In this document: positions 5,674 through 6,694 of the stretch, in pieces | How the letters are laid out: each line of letters opens with the position of its first letter | Position numbering within the stretch: the stretch's first letter is position 1 | Source: Candidatus Omnitrophota bacterium | Lineage (GTDB): Bacteria > Omnitrophota > Gorgyraeia > 2-01-FULL-45-10 | Assembly: GCA_030691985.1 (NCBI GenBank) | Contig: JAUYDB010000285.1 | Span: forward strand, 1-6,694 | Direction: 5' to 3' | Length of the DNA: 6,694 bases | Made by a program: the position numbers and the translations under genes | Notes under the pieces: model-generated | What the model saw: the letters and a program-made list of their open reading frames with translations, nothing else | The model's database searches: none | What the model was told of the DNA's origin: nothing

Positions 5674-6636
5674 CTACTCTTTAAAAACCCCTATCGAGCG
5701 TATCCTGGCATATCTATTATCAAGCAACTTATCTTTGGAGATATCCTTCAGGGCTGCCAGGTCTTTTTTTATTATCTTTTTTATGTTTTCGGCCGCCTCC
5801 TGCGGATTCCTGTGCGCCCCGCCGAGCGGTTCCTTTATTATGCCGTCTATTATCTTCATCTCATACAAATCTTTGGCCGTCAGCTTCAGCGCGGCAGCGG
5901 CATCCGGCGACTTTGACCGTTCCTTCCATAATATCGCCGCGCACCCTTCCGGAGATATAACGGAATAGTACGCGTTCTCCATGACGTAGGCTTTGTCGCC
6001 GACGCCTATCCCGAGCGCGCCGCCCGAGCCGCCCTCGCCTATCACGACCACAATTATAATTGCCCTTAAGCCGGCCATCTCCCTTAAATTATACGCGATC
6101 GCTTCCGCCTGCCCTCTTTCTTCCGCCCCGATTCCCGGGTAGGCGCCGGGCGTATCTATAAACACGATTATCGGAAGGTTGAATTTCTCGGCTATCTTCA
6201 TGACCCTCATCGCCTTTCTGTATCCCTCGGGGTGCGCGCTTCCGAAATTTCTCTCAAGATTCTCCTTCGTATCTCTGCCCTTCTGATGCCCTACCACAAC
6301 GACGCTCTCGCCATCCAGTTTCGCGAGAAGCGCGACCAGGGCCTTATCATCGGCAAAATGCCTGTCGCCGTGTATCTCTATAAAGCTGGTCATCATCATA
6401 TCGATGTAATCCAGTGTATAAGGCCTTTTCGGGTGACGGGCTATCTGGACCCTCTGCCATGGGGTGAGGTTCTCATACACCTCTTTCTTGATCTGCGCAA
6501 GTTTATCTTCAAGGCGGAGGACCTCGCTGGATATATCTATATCCTTATGGGCTGTAAAGCCCTTAAGCTCCTCTATCTTCCTTTCGAGCTCTATTATCGG
6601 CTTTTCGAATTCCAGTCCCGGCATGTGGGCAGCCAC
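5674..6636 (-). CDS. accA: Acetyl-CoA carboxylase carboxyltransferase subunit alpha
   Basis: This 320-residue protein (E. coli AccA has 319) forms, with AccD, the carboxyltransferase that moves the carboxyl group from biotin to acetyl-CoA, the first step of fatty-acid synthesis. The family N-terminus LEFEKPIIELERKIEEL is at 8-24. The crotonase-fold core has DTPGAYPGIGAEERGQAEAI (161-180), IGEGGSGGALGIGVGD (199-214) and YSVISPEGCAAILWK (224-238). The end carries EPLGGAHRNP (269-278). The start is taken as GTG at 6636 because GGAGG (6641-6645) lies 4 nt before it. ATG at 6624 (giving MPGLEFEKP) fits homologous N-termini but would be 16 nt from that site. tRNA-Ala follows 3 nt after the TAG stop. 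accD is not in the window and may lie elsewhere. Confidence 0.97.
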   Translation of the reverse strand: MAAHMPGLEFEKPIIELERKIEELKGFTAHKDIDISSEVLRLEDKLAQIKKEVYENLTPWQRVQIARHPKRPYTLDYIDMMMTSFIEIHGDRHFADDKALVALLAKLDGESVVVVGHQKGRDTKENLERNFGSAHPEGYRKAMRVMKIAEKFNLPIIVFIDTPGAYPGIGAEERGQAEAIAYNLREMAGLRAIIIVVVIGEGGSGGALGIGVGDKAYVMENAYYSVISPEGCAAILWKERSKSPDAAAALKLTAKDLYEMKIIDGIIKEPLGGAHRNPQEAAENIKKIIKKDLAALKDISKDKLLDNRYARIRSIGVFKE

Positions 6637-6640
6637 GAAT

Positions 6641-6645
6641 CCTCC
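6641..6645 (-). promoter_or_regulatory. Shine-Dalgarno of accA
   Basis: GGAGG on the minus strand is 4 nt before GTG (6636) and 16 nt before ATG (6624). This favours the GTG start, although the spacing is slightly short. Confidence 0.65.
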
Positions 6646-6655
6646 AAAATAAGTT

Positions 6656-6694
6656 ACCTCGCTTCGCTCGGGAACTCTCCCCTCACCCTAACCC
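6656..6694. repeat. Possible edge fragment of a dispersed repeat upstream of accA
   Basis: The right edge ends in CCCCTCACCCTAACCC, preceded by CTCGCTTCGCTCG, whose complement contains the mirror-symmetric GAGCGAAGCGAG. Low-complexity CCCTCACCCTAACCC strings recur as intergenic repeats in many bacterial genomes, so this is probably the end of one. No promoter for accA is recognisable in the 50 bases available. The call rests on recognition only, because the partner arm lies outside the window. Confidence 0.35.

Noticed and set aside
5572..5916. Plus-strand open frame across tRNA-Ala and the accA 3' end
   Set aside because: Its start lies in the structured spacer and it runs antisense through a tRNA and conserved AccA codons.

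Overview
The window is a compact bacterial chromosome segment of moderate G+C. Every protein gene is on the minus strand, so in transcription order (right to left) it reads accA - tRNA-Ala(GGC) - structured spacer - tRNA-Leu(CAA) - nfo - leuS - TMTC-like membrane/TPR gene - palindromic repeats. Gaps are small (3 nt between accA and tRNA-Ala, 11 nt between tRNA-Leu and nfo, 60 nt between nfo and leuS, 10 nt between leuS and the membrane gene), so one long transcript is plausible. The split-type acetyl-CoA carboxylase alpha subunit, bacterial-type LeuRS, DNA-encoded CCA ends and a large TPR membrane protein of the TMTC type suggest an uncultured Gram-negative-like bacterium. An Omnitrophota-type genome is my best guess, at low confidence; nothing here is decisive.

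Right part (5674-6694): accA, with a fragment of what looks like a dispersed repeat upstream at the window edge. Middle (5334-5670): two tRNA genes, tRNA-Ala with the G3:U70 identity pair and tRNA-Leu with a long variable arm. The 176 nt between them are rich in inverted repeats, including a perfect 14-bp hairpin and a 91-nt unit closed by a 9-bp stem that folds on paper into a three-way junction. Then come nfo (endonuclease IV, all nine metal ligands present) and leuS (LeuRS with HIGH and KMSKS motifs), separated by a purine-rich tract of about 10-nt tandem repeats. Left part (180-1907): a polytopic membrane protein with C-terminal TPRs, resembling TMTC-type GT-C glycosyltransferases. The first 166 bases hold three inverted-repeat structures.

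The most striking feature is a dispersed palindromic element inserted in frame inside leuS (2396-2478), adding about 28 residues to the synthetase. A second, edge-truncated copy (1-63) lies outside any gene, in the same orientation, and is open in the corresponding frame. This parallels the Rickettsia palindromic elements found inside protein genes. The genes themselves are housekeeping (lipid synthesis, base-excision repair, leucine charging), apart from the probable envelope glycosyltransferase. I see no defence system, CRISPR array or transposase.
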